Below are positions 1 through 8,241 of a stretch of 64,000 nucleotides of DNA, piece after piece; the stretch's first letter is position 1, and each line of letters opens with the position of its first letter. Position numbers and translations under genes: made by a program. The DNA is taken from contig NZ_CALBWL010000065.1 in NCBI RefSeq assembly GCF_937973075.1, positions 1 to 64,000 of the forward strand, written 5' to 3'. The notes under the pieces were generated by a model, which did not search any database, was not told the origin of the DNA, and saw only the letters and a program-made list of their open reading frames with translations. Source of the DNA: an uncultured Campylobacter sp. (lineage in GTDB: Bacteria; Campylobacterota; Campylobacteria; Campylobacterales; Campylobacteraceae).

Positions 1-47
1 CAAAAATTTAAGGCGTAGAATTTAAAACGCAAGCCTCTAAATTTTAA

Positions 48-668
48 CTACTTTATAAACCCAACCTGCGGTAAAATTTCAGCTAGCGCCGCGTCCTTTT
101 TCTCGTTAAATTTGACCTTGTTCTGCTCAAAAAGATTATTTCCGTGCGCGTCTATCGAGACGATGAGCGGACCAAACTCCTTGACGCGGCACTTCCACAG
201 CGTCTCGGGCATCCCAAGCTCCGTCCAGTCCGCGCTCTCGATCTCCTCGACCTGCGTCGCGGCGACCACCGCGCAGCCCGCGGGAAATACGCAGTGTATC
301 GCGCCAAACTCCTTGCAGCCGCTCATCGTGCCTTCGCCCATGCCGCCTTTGCCCACTATCAGGCGCACGCCCGTTTTAGCGATAAACTCGCGCTCAAATT
401 TCTCCATCCGCATGCTCGTGGTAGGCCCCACCGAGACCATCTCAAAGCACTCTTTGCCGCTATCGCCCGTTTTTCTGATGATCGGCCCCGCGTGCAGGAT
501 TGCGCCGCCCCTGATATCTAGCGGAAGCTCGCGGCCCTCCTCTACGACGCGTCTGTGCGGCACGTCGCGGCAGGTGACGATGTGTCCGCTGAGGTATATG
601 ACGTCGCCGATTTTGATGTCGGCCAGATCCTCGGCCTTGATCGGCGTGGTTAAAATTTTCTTACTCAT
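48..668 (-). CDS. ttdB: L(+)-tartrate dehydratase beta subunit (TtdB)
   Basis: This is the small subunit of a class I (oxygen-sensitive [4Fe-4S]) hydro-lyase that, with TtdA, dehydrates L(+)-tartrate to oxaloacetate. At 206 residues it has the length of Escherichia coli TtdB. It carries the family blocks ILTTPIKAEDL near the start, CRDVPHRR, GPTTSMRME, GKGGMGEGT and VKEFGPLIVSIDAHGNN. These resemble my memory of TtdB more closely than the second beta subunit in this window (54146-54706), so tartrate is the better guess than fumarate, although class I enzymes can overlap in substrate. The start overlaps the end of ttdA by 4 bp, so the two are translationally coupled. It is the last gene of the larA-ttdB operon visible here; the operon could continue beyond the window edge. 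Confidence 0.85.
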   Translation of the reverse strand: MSKKILTTPIKAEDLADIKIGDVIYLSGHIVTCRDVPHRRVVEEGRELPLDIRGGAILHAGPIIRKTGDSGKECFEMVSVGPTTSMRMEKFEREFIAKTGVRLIVGKGGMGEGTMSGCKEFGAIHCVFPAGCAVVAATQVEEIESADWTELGMPETLWKCRVKEFGPLIVSIDAHGNNLFEQNKVKFNEKKDAALAEILPQVGFIK

Positions 669-1564
669 AGCGCGAACTCCTTGTGCGATTTTACGTCGAA
701 ATTTAGCTGCTCGTCCCAGACGATATGGCCTTTGCGGTGCGACCAGCAGCCCACGTTTACGGCGACGGCGATGACGCTTGGGTGGCGGGCGCAGTTCTCG
801 ATATGCACGCCCATCACCGAGCTTGCACCGCTCATGCCTTGCGGGCCTAGGCCGATTTTATTGATGCCCTCTTCGAGTAGCTTTTCGGTTAGTGCGGCTC
901 GGTCATTTGGATTGCGCGAGCCTAGCGGTCTCATCAGCGCTTTTTTAGATAGTAGCGACGCCACGTCGATCGAGGTGCCGATGCCCACGCCCACTAGCAG
1001 CGGCGGACAGGCGTTTATGCCGTAACTAGTCATTATGTCCATGACGAATTTTACGACGCCTTCGTAGCCCATGCCCGGCATCAACACGGTTGCCTTGCCG
1101 GGTAGGCTACAGCCGCCGCCCGCCATATAGGTGTGTATCTCGCACTCGCTGCTTTGCGGCACGATCTCCCAAAATATGCTCGGCGTGCCCTTACCGACGT
1201 TTTTGCCGGTGTTATACTCGTCAAAGGTCTCGACGCTGTTGTGACGCAGCGGAGCCTCGCGCGTCACTCGCAGTACGGCCTCTCGCAGCAGCTCCTCAAG
1301 CTCGCCGATGAGCGGGAAGTTCGCTCCGCAGCGCACGAAAAACTGGATCACGCCCGTATCCTGACAGGACGGACGGTCTAGCTGCTTAGCTAGGCGCTGG
1401 TTTTCAAACATCGTTTTATAGATCTCCTTCGCTAACGGCTGCGTCTCGCGCTCGCTAAGCTCCCGCAGCTTCGTAGTTACGTCGTCAGGCAGCACCTTGC
1501 CCGTGTAGCCGACGAATTTCGCCATGACCTCAGTCGTCTTTTGCACGGCTTTTTGTTTATACAT
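665..1564 (-). CDS. ttdA: L(+)-tartrate dehydratase alpha subunit (TtdA)
   Basis: This is the catalytic, cluster-binding subunit of tartrate dehydratase, acting in the cytoplasm under anaerobic conditions. The reading frame is open to 1603, but I start it at the Met at 1564 (MYKQKAV), which has AAGGAG just upstream; the longer version would run into the DUF2809 gene. That gives 299 residues, close to E. coli TtdA. Three cysteines at positions 67 (RPSCQDTG), 186 (NACPPLLVG) and 273 (VGCWSH) fit the three cluster ligands of the family. LRHNSVETFDE and MAGGGCSLPGK are further family blocks. It overlaps DUF2809 by a few bases upstream and ttdB by 4 bp downstream. The neighbouring nickel-pincer racemase genes suggest its substrate may be supplied by epimerisation. 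Confidence 0.87.
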   Translation of the reverse strand: MYKQKAVQKTTEVMAKFVGYTGKVLPDDVTTKLRELSERETQPLAKEIYKTMFENQRLAKQLDRPSCQDTGVIQFFVRCGANFPLIGELEELLREAVLRVTREAPLRHNSVETFDEYNTGKNVGKGTPSIFWEIVPQSSECEIHTYMAGGGCSLPGKATVLMPGMGYEGVVKFVMDIMTSYGINACPPLLVGVGIGTSIDVASLLSKKALMRPLGSRNPNDRAALTEKLLEEGINKIGLGPQGMSGASSVMGVHIENCARHPSVIAVAVNVGCWSHRKGHIVWDEQLNFDVKSHKEFAL

Positions 1565-2027
1565 CGCTTCTCCTTTGTCGGTTTTTACTTTCAAATTTTT
1601 CATATGCGCCAGCCATTACGCAGCCTGCAGCGTAGCAGAGCAGGTCGGTAAGATCAAACGTCCCGCCGATCATTACTTTTAAAATTTTATTTTCTATGCC
1701 TAAAATTTGCACGGCGCCAAAATACTGCGCAAGCTCCAAAGCTGCCGCGAACGCGAAAATTTTAAGCGGCAAATTTAAAGGCGGCTCGCTAAAAATAGCC
1801 CGAGCCGACGCGTAAAGCAAGATAACGGCCAAAACGTCGCCCGCGTAGTGGCGCACGAAGCCGCCCTTTACGCAGATCGCGATGTAAATTTCAACTGCCA
1901 AGATTACGCTAGCCGAGGCTAAAAACGCTAGCCTCGTCCGCGCGCTTTGCTTTGTTTGCGCCTTTTGCGCGAGCTTTTTCGCGCTCTTCGGCCCAGCCTT
2001 TTGCTCGTTTAAATTTTCCTCTCGCAA
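1557..2027 (-). CDS. DUF2809 family membrane protein
   Basis: This is a small integral membrane protein of 156 residues with about four hydrophobic segments after a Lys/Gln-rich N-terminus. The spacing of FVRHYAGDVLAVILLY and the late FDLTDLLCYAAGC block match DUF2809, a family of unknown function. The start codon is TTG, preceded by AAAGGAAAGCG at good spacing. It sits between larB and ttdA in the same operon and overlaps the ttdA start by 8 bp. A transport or membrane-anchoring role for the tartrate pathway is possible, but nothing in the sequence proves it. Several members of this family lie in unrelated contexts, so it may be a passenger. Confidence 0.7.
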   Translation of the reverse strand: MREENLNEQKAGPKSAKKLAQKAQTKQSARTRLAFLASASVILAVEIYIAICVKGGFVRHYAGDVLAVILLYASARAIFSEPPLNLPLKIFAFAAALELAQYFGAVQILGIENKILKVMIGGTFDLTDLLCYAAGCVMAGAYEKFESKNRQRRSDV

Positions 2028-2079
2028 CGCTTTCCTTTTAAATTTAGCCGTTAAATTCGACCCGCGCGGCGGCGTAAAT

Positions 2080-2835
2080 TTAGAGATGATTTATCAAGCT
2101 CGCGTTATATGCGGCACCGAATCCGTTATCGATATTTACGACGCTAACGCCGTTTGCGCAGCTGTTTAGCATCGCTAGCAGAGCCGCCAGTCCGCCAAAA
2201 CTCGCTCCGTATCCCACGCTCGTGGGCACCGCGATCACGGGTGCGCTAACAAGCCCCGCCAGCACGCTAGCTAGCGCGCCCTCCATGCCCGCAATCGCGA
2301 TCACGACCTTTGCGCCGCGTATTTCGTCCAGATTTGCGATCAGCCTATGTAGTCCCGCCACGCCCGCGTCGCTAAATTTGCGCGCGTCGTTGCCTAGAAA
2401 TCGCGCCGTTTCGTACGCCTCCTCCACTACCGCGCCGTCGGCGGTGCCGGCAGATACTATCGCGATGTAGCTTTGCGTGGGCGCGGGCTCTTTAAATTTG
2501 ACGCTGATGACGCGGCCGCGAGCGTTAAACTCAGCCTGCGAAAACGTCTCGCGCACCAGCCCAAAAACCCGCTCGTTGGTGCGCGTGATCAGGATATTTT
2601 GCCCTCTCGCGCCGATCGCTTCTGCGATACGTAAAATTTCATCATCCGTCTTGCCCTCGCCGTAGATCACCTCGCCCGTGCCGTTTCGCAGGGCGCGCTG
2701 AGTGTCGATTTTAGCGCAGCCCACGTCCTCGTAGGGGTAGTTTTTTAGGTATTTTAGTGCCTCTTGCTCGCTCACGCGGCCGCTTTTTATCCCAGCGAAA
2801 AGCTCTAAAATTTCATCCTCTCTCATACAAAACAT
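2080..2835 (-). CDS. larB: Nickel-pincer cofactor biosynthesis protein LarB
   Basis: LarB carboxylates and hydrolyses nicotinic acid adenine dinucleotide to start synthesis of the nickel-pincer nucleotide cofactor. The 251-residue protein has an N-terminal helical part (ILELFAGIKSGRVSEQEAL, GEVIYGEGKTDDEI) and a C-terminal PurE-like domain (IAIVSAGTADGAVVEEAYETA; AGMEGALASVLAGL; VPTSVGYGASFGGLAAL), which is the LarB order. The first 23 bp overlap larE. A second Met four codons in could be the real start. All four lar genes are present side by side, which supports a working cofactor pathway. Confidence 0.9.
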   Translation of the reverse strand: MFCMREDEILELFAGIKSGRVSEQEALKYLKNYPYEDVGCAKIDTQRALRNGTGEVIYGEGKTDDEILRIAEAIGARGQNILITRTNERVFGLVRETFSQAEFNARGRVISVKFKEPAPTQSYIAIVSAGTADGAVVEEAYETARFLGNDARKFSDAGVAGLHRLIANLDEIRGAKVVIAIAGMEGALASVLAGLVSAPVIAVPTSVGYGASFGGLAALLAMLNSCANGVSVVNIDNGFGAAYNASLINHL

Positions 2836-3595
2836 CCTCTCTAAGCCCCTTTAGATCGAGCGTCACCTCCGCAGCGCCAAGCGTCACGAGCTGCCTAACG
2901 ATGCTTTTAAATTTCGCGTCGTTTAGGAAGCTTTGCATGCTAGAAAAGGGCATTTGCAGCTTTATATTTTTGCGGTCGCACCGCGCGCGGACGTTTGCGT
3001 AGCCGCTTGCGATGAGCAGATTTTCCGCGGCTTCGATCAAATTTAGCTCGTGCGGGTCGATCTCGCGCCCGTGCGGCAGACGCGTTAGCAAGCACGCGTA
3101 GCCGGGCTTTTCGGCGGTAGGCAAGCCCAGCTCGCGCGATAGCTCGCGGATCTCGGCTTTGGTTAAATTTATTAGCGGCGAGAGCACGCCTAGCTCCTCT
3201 TTGGCCTTGAGCCCGGGGCGGTATTCGCCCAGATCGTCTCGGTTCGTGCCGTCCGCGACGCGGCTAAAGCCAAGCTCCTTTGCGCGCTCGATCAGGTGCG
3301 AAAATACCGCCTTTTTGCACAGATAGCAGCGGTTTTCGGGATTGTCTTTGATCTCCTCTGCGACGCCTAGCTCTAAAATTTCGTGGCGGATGCCGTAAGC
3401 GCGGGCAAATTCTACGGCTTCGGCGATCTCGCGCGAGGATATGTAGGGCGATCTGATCGTTATGCCGATCGCGCGCTCACCCAGCGCGTCGTGTGCCGAG
3501 CGCAGCAGCAGCGAGCTGTCCGCGCCGCCGCTAAATGCGACTGCTAGCTCGCCCAGCCCGCGCAGATCAGCCTTTAGTTTTTCTAGTTTCGTCAT
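2813..3595 (-). CDS. larE: Nickel-pincer cofactor sulfur transferase LarE
   Basis: LarE inserts the two sulfur atoms into the pincer ligand after adenylating its carboxylates. The protein of 260 residues opens with a PP-loop ATP-binding motif, SGGADSS, at residues 22-28. It has Cys90 and Cys93 (RCYLCKK) plus Cys168 (GYACLLTR). The Lactobacillus plantarum enzyme uses one sacrificial cysteine; versions with three cysteines, as in Thermotoga, are reported to hold a [4Fe-4S] cluster that carries the sulfur and so can turn over. The pattern here fits the three-cysteine type. The start overlaps the larC end by 29 bp. Confidence 0.9.
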   Translation of the reverse strand: MTKLEKLKADLRGLGELAVAFSGGADSSLLLRSAHDALGERAIGITIRSPYISSREIAEAVEFARAYGIRHEILELGVAEEIKDNPENRCYLCKKAVFSHLIERAKELGFSRVADGTNRDDLGEYRPGLKAKEELGVLSPLINLTKAEIRELSRELGLPTAEKPGYACLLTRLPHGREIDPHELNLIEAAENLLIASGYANVRARCDRKNIKLQMPFSSMQSFLNDAKFKSIVRQLVTLGAAEVTLDLKGLREDVLYERG

Positions 3596-4814
3596 AGATT
3601 TCTAGCGCCTCTTTTCGCACCCGCTCGATCGTCGTGCCGTGCGCGAGCGCCGCGGCCTTGCAGTCCTCAAATTCGGGCTTTATTTTTTGCGTTTGGCAGG
3701 TGCCTGAAATTTTGAGCCCTATCTCGCCGAATTTCGTCTGCACCCGCACAAACTCGCGCTTTAACTCGGTTTTAGCAACCTCCATCTCGCGAACGCCGAT
3801 CGCTGTCGTGCGCGTAAATATCAGATCCTTTAAATTTTGCGCGTCCTGCTTGCGGCACAGCGCGTTTAGCTCAAAGCCCATGCGCCCCTTTTTCATAAAG
3901 ATCGAGCGGCTAAACACATCCAGCGCGCCGTTTTCTCGCAAAATTTCGCACGCAAGCGCGAAGCTCTCGGCGTCCATATCGTCGATGTTCGTGGAGATTA
4001 AAATCTGCTTGCAAGCCTCGCCATAGCCCGCCTGAGCGCCTAAATTTCGCTCGCCCCCTTCGCCGCTTAGATCCTCATCTGCCTCGCAGATCATCGCGCG
4101 AAGCACGTTTGCAAAGCCCACTGCGTCCTTGCCGCCCGCTCCGTAGCCGATCTTTTCTATCTTAAAGCTCGCGCTATCCGCAAACTCGTCCGCGTAAGCC
4201 TTTAAAATCGCCGCGCCCGTGGGCGTAGTCATCTCGAAATTTGCGCGCCCGAGGCTTACGGGCATGCCTTTTAAAATTTCGCAAACTGCGGGTGCAGGCA
4301 CGCTAAGCTCGCCGTGATCGCAGATCGCTACGCCGCCGCCAAGCTCGATTTTGGAGCTTAGCACGCGCGAGACGCCGAGTTTTTCAAAAAGATACTCAAA
4401 GCAGATCGCCGCGCCAGCGACGTCGGCGATACTATCTATCGCGCCGAGCTCGTGGAAATGCACCTGCTCTACGTCTGTGCCGTGGACTTTGGCCTCCGCC
4501 TGCGCGACGGTGCGAAATATCGCGCCCGCTCTTTGCTTGCAGCTCTGGCTTAAATTTGAACTCTCTAAAATTTGCCTGATACCCGCGTAGCTTCTGGCGT
4601 GAGGCTGCGATTTTAGCGGCACTACGTCGATTTTTGTCGCGGCGATGCCGTTTTTTAGCACGTTTTTGCGCGCGAGCTTAAATTCGCCGGCTAAATTTAA
4701 CTTCTCAAGCTCGGCGCAAAGATAACCAAAATCCACGCCAAGCTCCACTAGCGCGGCCAAGTTCATATCGCCGCTGATGCCGCAGCTCGCGTCGTAATAT
4801 AAAATTTTAGCCAA
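3567..4814 (-). CDS. larC: Nickel insertion protein LarC (single-frame, LarC1-LarC2)
   Basis: LarC is the CTP-dependent cyclometallase that puts nickel into the pincer nucleotide. At 415 residues this is the full-length form. It begins with YYDASCGISGDMNLAALVELG, the family's N-terminal block, and continues with HFHELGAIDSIADVAG (metal-binding His/Glu/Asp region) and a LarC2-type C-terminal half with TNIDDMDAES. In L. plantarum two halves are joined by programmed frameshifting; here they are one uninterrupted frame. It lies 2 bp after larA and overlaps larE. Confidence 0.9.
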   Translation of the reverse strand: MAKILYYDASCGISGDMNLAALVELGVDFGYLCAELEKLNLAGEFKLARKNVLKNGIAATKIDVVPLKSQPHARSYAGIRQILESSNLSQSCKQRAGAIFRTVAQAEAKVHGTDVEQVHFHELGAIDSIADVAGAAICFEYLFEKLGVSRVLSSKIELGGGVAICDHGELSVPAPAVCEILKGMPVSLGRANFEMTTPTGAAILKAYADEFADSASFKIEKIGYGAGGKDAVGFANVLRAMICEADEDLSGEGGERNLGAQAGYGEACKQILISTNIDDMDAESFALACEILRENGALDVFSRSIFMKKGRMGFELNALCRKQDAQNLKDLIFTRTTAIGVREMEVAKTELKREFVRVQTKFGEIGLKISGTCQTQKIKPEFEDCKAAALAHGTTIERVRKEALEIYDETRKTKG

Positions 4815-4816
4815 AC

Positions 4817-6067
4817 TTACGCCTTAGGCACCGTCATCGAGCCAAACGGCAGGATGATGATTTTAGCGTCCGTGCCCTTTTGCGCGAGCGCGTCATCCAC
4901 GGCCTTTTGGATGTCGTGGTATGGCTTTAGATGCACGGCGCGCATCTCATCGTCACTTAGATCACTCACCGCCCAGGTTTGCGCCCAGAGCGAGATTTCA
5001 GCCATCTTAGCGGCCTTGTGATAGCCTAGCTTAAAGCCCGCGCTGATCTTTTCTAGCACCTTTTTAGGCGTATCCGCGGATGCCATCAGATCAAAAAATG
5101 GCTTTGGTCCGATGCCGGTGCGGCACTTTGCGACCATGATTAAAATTCCGTCCTGAGCGAGTGCCAGTTTGCCGTTATCTAGGGCTTTTTGCGCTTGGTA
5201 AAGATCGACGTCCATCGGATAGGGCGCGACCGAGATCACGATATCTGCCTTGCGCGGGATATTTACGCAAAAGACCTCGTCTGCCTTTTTCACGCAGTCG
5301 TAAAAGCTATCGTTTAAGTCGCCCGCGCTCGCGTAATACACGCCGTGCTCGCTATCAAGCACCGTCTGGATCGAAAAAACGTCGATGTGCGCAAGAACTT
5401 TCATCGCGTCTATCATATCCTCGTGCACCGGGTTACCCTCTAGGCGCAGCGCCTGCGCGTCGGAGCTTAGAGCGAGCTTGTGATTTTGCGTGATACTCTC
5501 GTATGACGCAGTACCAGGCAAAAAGGCCTTTCTGCCGCCCGTGTAGCCCGCGAAATAGTGCGGCTCGACCGAGCCTATGACGATTACTTTTTTTGCCTCT
5601 GCCACGATTTTATTTAGATACATCTGCGTGCCGTTTTTGGACTCGCCTAAAAATACCATCTCGTCGTGCTTGGAGTCGTGATCGTGAACTTCGTTTTTAG
5701 CGTTAAGCTCCGCGTAAATTTCTTTGCCGAAGATCATCTCGTACTCATCAAGCGTGCCCTCTCTATGGCAGCCGGTGGCGATGATGAAAATTTTATTTTT
5801 CTCGCGGATTTTTGGGTAAATTTGCTTTAAAATTTTTGCCGTCGGCGTAGGTCTCGTACCGTCGTTTACGATGATAACGATCTTTTGCTCGCCTGCTATA
5901 AACTCGTCAAAACTTTTTTGATTTATCGGATTTGCCAGAGCTTTTGCGATGAGCGCCGTTTCGTCAAATTTAGCCACGGGGTTTGGATCGAAAACGCCGA
6001 GCAAATTTTTCTCGTTTATCTCTAAGCTTAGATGATCATCTTTGCCGTATGCGATAGGGATTTGCAT
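4817..6067 (-). CDS. larA: LarA-family nickel-pincer 2-hydroxyacid racemase/epimerase
   Basis: This cytoplasmic enzyme uses the nickel-pincer nucleotide to move a hydride and invert the alpha carbon of a 2-hydroxyacid. It has 416 residues, standard for the family. The key residues line up with L. plantarum LarA: Arg72 in DGTRPTP, His101 in ATGCHREGT, His170 in EPHYFAGYTGG, Lys180 (the cofactor-attaching lysine) in GGRKAFLPG, His196 in QNHKLA, and the late Gln/Lys pair in DLYQAQKAL. The name LarA says lactate, but LarA homologues act on malate and other hydroxyacids. With ttdAB in the operon and a Dcu carrier next door, tartrate or malate is a more likely substrate. It is first in its operon, with its own promoter (TATAAT at 6096-6101) and a CAGGAGG ribosome site. 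Confidence 0.85.
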   Translation of the reverse strand: MQIPIAYGKDDHLSLEINEKNLLGVFDPNPVAKFDETALIAKALANPINQKSFDEFIAGEQKIVIIVNDGTRPTPTAKILKQIYPKIREKNKIFIIATGCHREGTLDEYEMIFGKEIYAELNAKNEVHDHDSKHDEMVFLGESKNGTQMYLNKIVAEAKKVIVIGSVEPHYFAGYTGGRKAFLPGTASYESITQNHKLALSSDAQALRLEGNPVHEDMIDAMKVLAHIDVFSIQTVLDSEHGVYYASAGDLNDSFYDCVKKADEVFCVNIPRKADIVISVAPYPMDVDLYQAQKALDNGKLALAQDGILIMVAKCRTGIGPKPFFDLMASADTPKKVLEKISAGFKLGYHKAAKMAEISLWAQTWAVSDLSDDEMRAVHLKPYHDIQKAVDDALAQKGTDAKIIILPFGSMTVPKA

Positions 6068-6095
6068 ATCTGCCTCCTGTGTGGAATTTGGCGGG

Positions 6096-6101
6096 ATTAT
6101 A
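6096..6101 (-). promoter_or_regulatory. Candidate -10 box of the larA-ttdB operon
   Basis: A perfect TATAAT on the minus strand lies 29 nt before the larA ATG, with CAGGAGG as the ribosome site between them. Upstream is A/T-rich sequence, as usual for Campylobacter sigma-70 promoters. With the hairpin at 6243-6267, it suggests larA-ttdB is transcribed separately from the dcu gene. Confidence 0.6.
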
Positions 6102-6242
6102 ACGTAAATTTTATTTAAAACGATTTAGCTTTGCGCGGGTTATGAACGGAATTTAGAAAGCTTTAGAATTTAAAAATTTAGAGCATTTAAAATTTCAAAA
6201 TTTTATAAAATTTTAAAAAGCCGCTGGGATTTGAAATTTAAA

Positions 6243-6267
6243 GCTCGCGAGCCATATGCCCGCGAGC
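6243..6267 (-). terminator. Hairpin downstream of the Dcu carrier gene
   Basis: Seven-base perfect arms (GCTCGCG and CGCGAGC) enclose an 11-nt loop, 10 bp after the carrier stop codon. On the minus strand it is followed by CTTTAAATTTC, a weak U-run, so it is either a leaky terminator or an RNA-stabilising hairpin. Confidence 0.5.
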
Positions 6268-6276
6268 GTATAGCTA

Positions 6277-7944
6277 TTATAAATAGCCGTAAATATGAGC
6301 GAAGATAAAGCCCATCGCGCATGAAGTAAGAACGCCTATTAGCCCAGGGAAAATGAAGCTGTGGTTGATGACGAATCTGCCGATGTGCGTAGTGCCAGAG
6401 CGGTCGAACTGGATCGCCGCAAGATCACTCGGATAGGTAGGTAGGATATAGTATCCGTAGCAAGCCGGTGCAAACGCAATAATAAGGCCTGGATCAATAC
6501 CGATGCTAACCGCTAGCGGTACGAAAGTAGCAACCGCCGCCGCTTGAGAGTTAAGGAATTTACTAATTAGCAGCGAAACAATGACATATGTCCACGGATA
6601 CGCCATAACGACCTTACCTAGCGACGCTTTAAGCATTTCGATATGAGCAGTAAACATAGTCTCTGCCATCCATGAAATTCCATAAATGGCTACGAGCGCG
6701 ATCATACCGCTATGAAAAATTTCATTTTTAGCGATATTGCCCGCTTTTATGCCCGAAGCGATCATCATGATGGATGCTGCAAGAAGCATGAAAATTTGAA
6801 TGGTTAAGACCATATTTAAATTTGTGGTCTTTTTCATCGTATCTTTTACGACTATGCTTGCATTTGCGATACTTTCGCTCTTATCACCTGTCGTGATGAC
6901 AACATTTCCGTCTTGAGAGACGATGCTTTGAGTAAGCTTTTTATCTTTGTCGTAAATTTCGACGCTATTAAATTTCGTCGCATCTTTAGCTTTGGACTCT
7001 TTGACGTTTGAGACGACCTTGCCACCGTCTACCATGGAGATAACCTGACCATCTTTAATCGTGATATTTTTAACCGTTTTTTTATCAACGATGATCTCTA
7101 CGGATTTGCCCGGGACATTTTTAGTCCACGCAGGACGCAAGCTTTTCTCGTAACCTAAAACCGCAACTAGCGCAATAGTGGCTAAGAATATCCACATGCA
7201 AACCCACTTAATCCTAGGAAGCTTTTGACCTAACAATGTCGTGCTTTCGCCGTAGATATATTTTTTCTGCTCTGGATCTTTGATCTTTTCTTGAAATTCC
7301 GGATCTTTATCTAGATCTTTACCTCTAAAAATCGACCACGTTCCGATTGCAAGCATACCGATGAAAGTAGAAGGGATTGTTAATTTAAGTAGATCCAAAT
7401 ACGTACTAAAGCCCTCGATATGCACGCCTTGACCTAGTAAGATCGCGACCATCGAAACGCCGGCAACCGAAACGGGGCTAGCGATGATAGCAAGCTGCGA
7501 GGAGATCGTAGAAGCAGCCATCGGGCGCTCAGGGCGAATCCCATTTTTAATAGCTACGTCATAGATGATCGGAAGCAGCGTATAGACGGTGTGTCCCGTT
7601 CCGCATAAGATTGTAAGCGTCCACGCAACAGTTGGAGCGATGATACAAACCATCTTCGGATGCTTACGAAGCAATTTCTCCGCTATTTGAAGCATTACAT
7701 CAAGCCCTCCCGTAGCCTGTAGCGTTGCACTTGCTACGACAACTGCGAGGATAGTTAAAATAACGTCCACTGCCGGCTTACCTGGCTCTAATCTAAATCC
7801 AAACACTAAGATCACTAAGCCTATACCGCCTAGAATTCCCAGCGCCATACCGCCTTTTTTAGCACCATAAAATAAACAGCCCAAGACTATAATGAGCTGC
7901 AAAAAGAATTGAGTGCTTTCAGACAAACTTGTCAGAAACTCCAT
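6277..7944 (-). CDS. Anaerobic C4-dicarboxylate carrier, Dcu family, with internal insertion
   Basis: This inner-membrane protein belongs to the DcuA/DcuB family of antiporters that swap fumarate, malate, aspartate or tartrate for succinate. Family blocks include GGMALGILGGIGL, ATLQATGGLDVMLQIAEKLLR, CGTGHTVYTLLPIIYD and RPERPMAASTISSQLAIIASPVS. It has 555 residues, about 110 more than E. coli DcuB. The surplus is a hydrophilic, probably beta-rich segment at about residues 285-385, between membrane segments, with no repeat of the flanking sequence. The start has AAAGGAG at good spacing. It sits upstream of the lar-ttd operon, separated by a hairpin and a promoter. Substrate is inferred from context: tartrate or malate in, succinate out. 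Confidence 0.85.
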   Translation of the reverse strand: MEFLTSLSESTQFFLQLIIVLGCLFYGAKKGGMALGILGGIGLVILVFGFRLEPGKPAVDVILTILAVVVASATLQATGGLDVMLQIAEKLLRKHPKMVCIIAPTVAWTLTILCGTGHTVYTLLPIIYDVAIKNGIRPERPMAASTISSQLAIIASPVSVAGVSMVAILLGQGVHIEGFSTYLDLLKLTIPSTFIGMLAIGTWSIFRGKDLDKDPEFQEKIKDPEQKKYIYGESTTLLGQKLPRIKWVCMWIFLATIALVAVLGYEKSLRPAWTKNVPGKSVEIIVDKKTVKNITIKDGQVISMVDGGKVVSNVKESKAKDATKFNSVEIYDKDKKLTQSIVSQDGNVVITTGDKSESIANASIVVKDTMKKTTNLNMVLTIQIFMLLAASIMMIASGIKAGNIAKNEIFHSGMIALVAIYGISWMAETMFTAHIEMLKASLGKVVMAYPWTYVIVSLLISKFLNSQAAAVATFVPLAVSIGIDPGLIIAFAPACYGYYILPTYPSDLAAIQFDRSGTTHIGRFVINHSFIFPGLIGVLTSCAMGFIFAHIYGYL

Positions 7945-7982
7945 AGTTTCTCCTTTGTAAAAATTAAAACAAAACTTTGGCG

Positions 7983-8005
7983 ATTATACTAACTTTTTAT
8001 TTAAA
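7983..8005 (-). promoter_or_regulatory. Dcu promoter with palindromic operator-like motif
   Basis: The plus strand reads TTATACTAA-CTTT-TTATTTAAA at 7984-8005. This is two mismatches per right arm and one per left arm away from the perfect palindrome at 53228-53249. The minus-strand TATAAT -10 box (7983-7988) overlaps its end, 39 nt before the carrier start. A bound protein would touch the promoter directly. Confidence 0.5.
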
Positions 8006-8241
8006 CAAAATTAAAGGAGCGTTGCGAATTTTAAAAATCTGTCAAAATAAAAATTTACTGAAATTATAATTTTAAAGCGGAATTTATATAGCAAAAATGC
8101 GAAAATAAAATTTCACTTAGAGCTGTTTTTATATCGTAGAATTTCGTAACTTTTAAGAAATCTTAGAATTTCATTATAGCTCAAGCTTTAAACCGATTTT
8201 TAAGCCTTGGGGGAGTATCATTCCGCAAAGAGCGGATTAAG
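8006..8241. other. Intergenic region between divergent dcu and nos genes
   Basis: This A/T-rich stretch must hold the promoter for the nos cluster. A TTATAG-like -10 at about 8174-8179 is the best candidate, but it is weak. No small gene is convincing here. Confidence 0.4.

Noticed and set aside
112..774. 220-residue plus-strand open frame over ttdB
   Set aside because: It is the antisense of a well-supported enzyme gene, has no ribosome site, and composition is Ser/Arg/Pro-rich as expected from high-GC shadows.
1565..1603. Upstream extension of ttdA
   Set aside because: The Met at 1564 has AAGGAG at the right distance and matches the start of known TtdA.
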